Positions 61,720-64,000 of a DNA stretch of 64,000 nucleotides are shown in pieces. Numbering within the stretch: the stretch's first letter is position 1; each line of letters starts with the position of its first letter. The DNA comes from Virgibacillus profundi (GTDB lineage: Bacteria; Bacillota; Bacilli; Bacillales; Amphibacillaceae). A model generated the notes under the pieces. That model saw nothing but the letters and a program-made list of their open reading frames with translations, was not told the origin of the DNA and did no database searches. Where the stretch lies: the NCBI RefSeq assembly GCF_002287375.1, contig NZ_NPOA01000013.1:79698-143697 (forward strand), written 5' to 3'. The position numbers and the translations under genes were made by a program.

Positions 61720-62037
61720 ATGGGGGCAGAACGAATAGTAGTTTTTCCAGATGAATTGCTAGAAAGAATGCAATTAGAAACAACAATATTTACACCTGCA
61801 AATGATGCTGTCGGATTTGCTGCACTTTCTGAGGAAGTAGGTCTTACGCTTATCTTGCGGTTGTATCAATTAGTGATGGATGAAGATAATATATATGATC
61901 CGATACAGGAATTAGCTGCCTTTAGCTTTGAAAGCCGGATAGAACTTGATCAATTTATAAATAGGCTTCCAGAGATAACTGGATTGGAGATGCTGACGAT
62001 TTTGAATCCGTTGCCGGGGGCCAGTTCTGTTAGCTAA
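61720..62037 (+). CDS. Small protein of unknown function, copy 2
   Basis: 105 residues, nearly identical to the protein at 59094-59411. The 5' leaders (GGGGGCTATGATATG with a shared upstream word TTCCATGCTA) also match, so the whole unit was duplicated. Differences are mostly conservative (I/L, K/E, D/N, V/I), suggesting selection on the protein. No domain recognised. Confidence 0.72.
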   Translation: MGAERIVVFPDELLERMQLETTIFTPANDAVGFAALSEEVGLTLILRLYQLVMDEDNIYDPIQELAAFSFESRIELDQFINRLPEITGLEMLTILNPLPGASSVS

Positions 62038-62493
62038 ATCTGGTGGGCTTGTGGCGGTGCCTCAAAGTCGGATCCAGAATCTTACGACAATTAACCATAA
62101 AAACCTCTTACATAATAGTGTCATGCTTGTTTACATGCAACTTTATTACACAAGAGGTTACTCTTATTTATATTGCTGGCTCTCTGTCCGCAAACGGCGG
62201 CTCTTTTTTCTGCAATGACTGGCTTAAAACTCCGCACAATTGGTTCAATCCATCCGTAATTATCATCTATTTTAAAATCAAAAAGGCTACTAGAAGTAAT
62301 GATCAAATGTATTTTCATTAGTTCCAGCAACTTTAATAGCCTTATATCACAGTAATAATATTCGACATTTATTGACATATACCAGGAAATGACAGGCACT
62401 TAATAATAATGTACCGCTATAAGTTAAAAGAATTGGCGAGCAATTAAAGTTTTATACAGAAAGTACGAACTAATTCTTGGAGGGGAAATTGAA
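62038..62493. other. Intergenic stretch before the HNH gene
   Basis: No gene, RNA or clear repeat recognised. GGAGGGG at about 62479-62485 is the binding site of the HNH gene. Ordinary AT-rich spacer otherwise. Confidence 0.5.
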
Positions 62494-63552
62494 ATGGCCA
62501 TACCTAAGAATATTCGAAAAGAGCATATAATTAGTGCTATTGAAAAGATTGACAAAGAAGGGGTACCTGACAATAGAAAAGCTACACGATTTTACTTGTT
62601 ATATCAAGATGAACACTATCCTCCTAAATATGTTTTGTCCATTGCTAACATATTTGCAAATGGTTTAGAATTATTACCATCAGAATTTAGCGGTGGAAGG
62701 GAAACAAATCAATATCTAAAAGAATTAGACTTTAATATAATCGAACAAGCAAAGGCGGATATTTTATTTTCACAAATTTTATCAGAAATAAAGACGAGAA
62801 ATATTGATATAACAAAAGAAGTTACCATAACGGAAGTAGTTAACTTAGTACCATATAAAGCGACAGCTATTGAAAACTATACATCCTATGCCTATGCAAT
62901 TACCAGCATGTTAAGCAATCAAAAGAAAAGGGATTATTTTTTATTTGAAAATCAAGAAGTCCAGGATCGATTAACATTCTTAGCTAAATATCAGAATAGA
63001 AGTAACCATGAATGGAAGCTTAGTTACTCTAACGAAATTGTATGGATTAATCCTAAATATTATACAAGAATTATAGATAAGGTTGATGAGGATACCAAAA
63101 TACAAGAAATTAATAAGAGATTGCGGGAAAAAATAGAAAAACACGGGGAATTAGTTCTAGAGCAATCATTTGAAAATATGGATGAAGAAGGATTTGCTTC
63201 ATTATTTGAAGCGGATGACAAATCTGCGGCTATTATTGAAATAGAAGGAATTAAGAAAGTTAGAAAGTATAATAAAGAACATATTCAAGGACTTAAGAGT
63301 TTTTATAAATACCAATGTCAAATATGTGGACATTCTACTGAAGAAGAATATGGAGTATCTATTGTGGAAGCTCATCATATTACTCCATTTTCCTTAACCC
63401 AGGATAATAATATTGATAATCTAATGATTCTTTGCCCTAATCATCATAGATTAATTCATAAGGCTAATGGTCAATTTAATTGGGCAAAAAATGAAATTGT
63501 ATATGAAAATGGTATGAAAGAAAAGCTAAAACTAAATGGTCATCTTAAATAA
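62494..63552 (+). CDS. HNH endonuclease with ScoMcrA-like N-terminal head domain
   Basis: 352 residues. The N-terminal head (HIISAIEKIDKEGVPDNRKATRFYLLYQDEHYPPKYVLSIANIFANGLELLPSEFSGGRETNQYLKELDF) matches the ScoMcrA-like head fold. The middle is helical. The C-terminal HNH nuclease has CQICGHSTEEEYGVSIVEAHHITPF and DNLMILCPNHHRLIH, with two CxxC-type zinc cysteines. McrA-like proteins cut DNA with modified bases or phosphorothioates. So this is a candidate type IV restriction enzyme, standing alone in an accessory region. Confidence 0.82.
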   Translation: MAIPKNIRKEHIISAIEKIDKEGVPDNRKATRFYLLYQDEHYPPKYVLSIANIFANGLELLPSEFSGGRETNQYLKELDFNIIEQAKADILFSQILSEIKTRNIDITKEVTITEVVNLVPYKATAIENYTSYAYAITSMLSNQKKRDYFLFENQEVQDRLTFLAKYQNRSNHEWKLSYSNEIVWINPKYYTRIIDKVDEDTKIQEINKRLREKIEKHGELVLEQSFENMDEEGFASLFEADDKSAAIIEIEGIKKVRKYNKEHIQGLKSFYKYQCQICGHSTEEEYGVSIVEAHHITPFSLTQDNNIDNLMILCPNHHRLIHKANGQFNWAKNEIVYENGMKEKLKLNGHLK

Positions 63553-63647
63553 TTTTACGAAAAGTACATTGATAAAATATCCCTTGATCTAGATATATGA
63601 TTAAATTAATTATAATATCTGACACAAAAGGGATTATTTTAGTATTT

Positions 63648-63893
63648 TTAACAATAACGAATATTTATTTTTACATTTGTTAGTGGTAATAAACCTACAT
63701 CAATACATATTTTCTTAAGTTTTTCATTTGTAAAATCACCAATTTCTAGGCTTTCACAAATATCTATTTGCTTCTGAGATAACATTGTTTTGGGAATCAA
63801 TATCGAATATTGTGCCATTATAAACTTTATGCCTAGATGTTTAGCTAAATAAGGTCTATGGTTACCGCCATGAGTAAGCGTAAAATAGTCCAC
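63648..63893 (-). pseudogene. ParB/sulfiredoxin-like fragment
   Basis: 81-residue open frame on the minus strand. THGGNHRPYLAKHLGIKFIMAQYSIL resembles the GxxR-type core of ParB-like/Srx domains. The frame is open a few codons further upstream (to about 63920) without a good start. It is cut off by the IS66-type sequence just beyond it. Probably a broken gene. Confidence 0.35.
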
Positions 63894-63925
63894 ACCTATT
63901 TCTAGATGTGGACTAATGTTATGAT

Positions 63926-64000
63926 TTATTTAGATTTATTTGGAACACGACATTCTTCTGGAATTGTCGATGACCATGGTAGGAGTTGATCTAATTTAGT
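63926..64000 (-). mobile_element. 3' end of an IS66-type transposase gene (partial)
   Basis: The minus strand reads TKLDQLLPWSSTIPEECRVPNKSK then TAA (63926-63928). LD-x-LLPWS and P-E-C-R-V are characteristic of IS66 transposase C-termini as I recall them. The rest lies outside the window. The neighbouring ParB-like fragment is probably truncated by this insertion. Confidence 0.55.

Noticed and set aside
1-64000. CRISPR arrays, tRNA or rRNA genes
   Set aside because: No regularly spaced direct repeats, no tRNA-like CCA/T-arm words and no rRNA sequence were seen.

Overview
The window is AT-rich, low-GC DNA from a spore-former-type Bacillota, most likely a Bacillaceae genus of the Oceanobacillus/Virgibacillus kind. 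That placement is an inference. It rests on roc-type arginine/ornithine catabolism with a sigma-54 activator, ComK, mannose-family PTS operons with PRD and RpiR regulators, a perfect CcpA cre site, TTG/GTG starts and strong GGAGG ribosome binding sites.

Layout. (1) 1-6374, minus strand: a GntR-controlled TRAP transporter (dctQ, dctM, dctP) with three catabolic enzymes: a D-2-hydroxyacid dehydrogenase, a DapA-family aldolase and an Ldh2-family dehydrogenase. dctP is cut by the window edge. (2) 6.7-13.2 kb is an accessory region. It holds a decayed comK fragment, a two-gene Lamassu-like anti-phage system (DUF4297 nuclease plus SMC-like ATPase), the C-terminal debris of a large serine recombinase, and a cassette of XRE regulator, small sigma-70-like factor and a split DnaD-domain protein. 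(3) 13.5-19.4 kb, plus strand: a HAD phosphatase, a mannose-family PTS (A, B, C, D) with an M20 amidohydrolase behind a cre site, and an RpiR regulator. (4) 19.7-27.2 kb, minus strand: a HAD protein, a YitT-type membrane protein, a PRD regulator, and a second mannose-family PTS with a SIS-domain isomerase or deglycase. (5) 27.3-33 kb: an ImmA/IrrE-like remnant ending in a 24-bp perfect inverted repeat, then rocA-rocD behind a sigma-54 promoter, and divergent rocR. (6) 33-45.2 kb: an unassigned polytopic membrane protein, then a long minus-strand catabolic cluster. That cluster has an FCD-type GntR regulator, an aminotransferase, a RocB-like M20 hydrolase, an HpaI-like aldolase, a tripartite tricarboxylate transporter (TctCBA), a creatininase-family protein, an RraA-like aldolase and a class V aminotransferase. 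(7) 45.3-54.8 kb, minus strand: two SDR proteins, then an apparent ribonucleoside-salvage operon with a LacI regulator, an ECF transporter (S, T and two ATPases), ribokinase and two nucleoside hydrolases. The LacI promoter carries two identical palindromes. (8) 54.9-64 kb is a second accessory region. It has a third DnaD remnant, an intact DnaD-sigma pair, a divergent XRE-comK pair, an Excalibur-domain membrane protein, two near-identical small unknown proteins, sugar-epimerase debris, a SEC-C protein, an HNH endonuclease with a ScoMcrA-like head, and the 3' end of an IS66-type transposase.

The most unusual structure is the repeated small sigma factor plus DnaD-domain cassette. It occurs in two recognisable copies and one remnant, each beside or near an XRE regulator and a comK sequence. 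The intact copy has a ComK-box pair with an 8-bp spacer upstream. This suggests a competence- or mobile-element-linked regulatory/replication module that I cannot match to a named system. All positions and motifs were read by eye; no searches or structure predictions were run.
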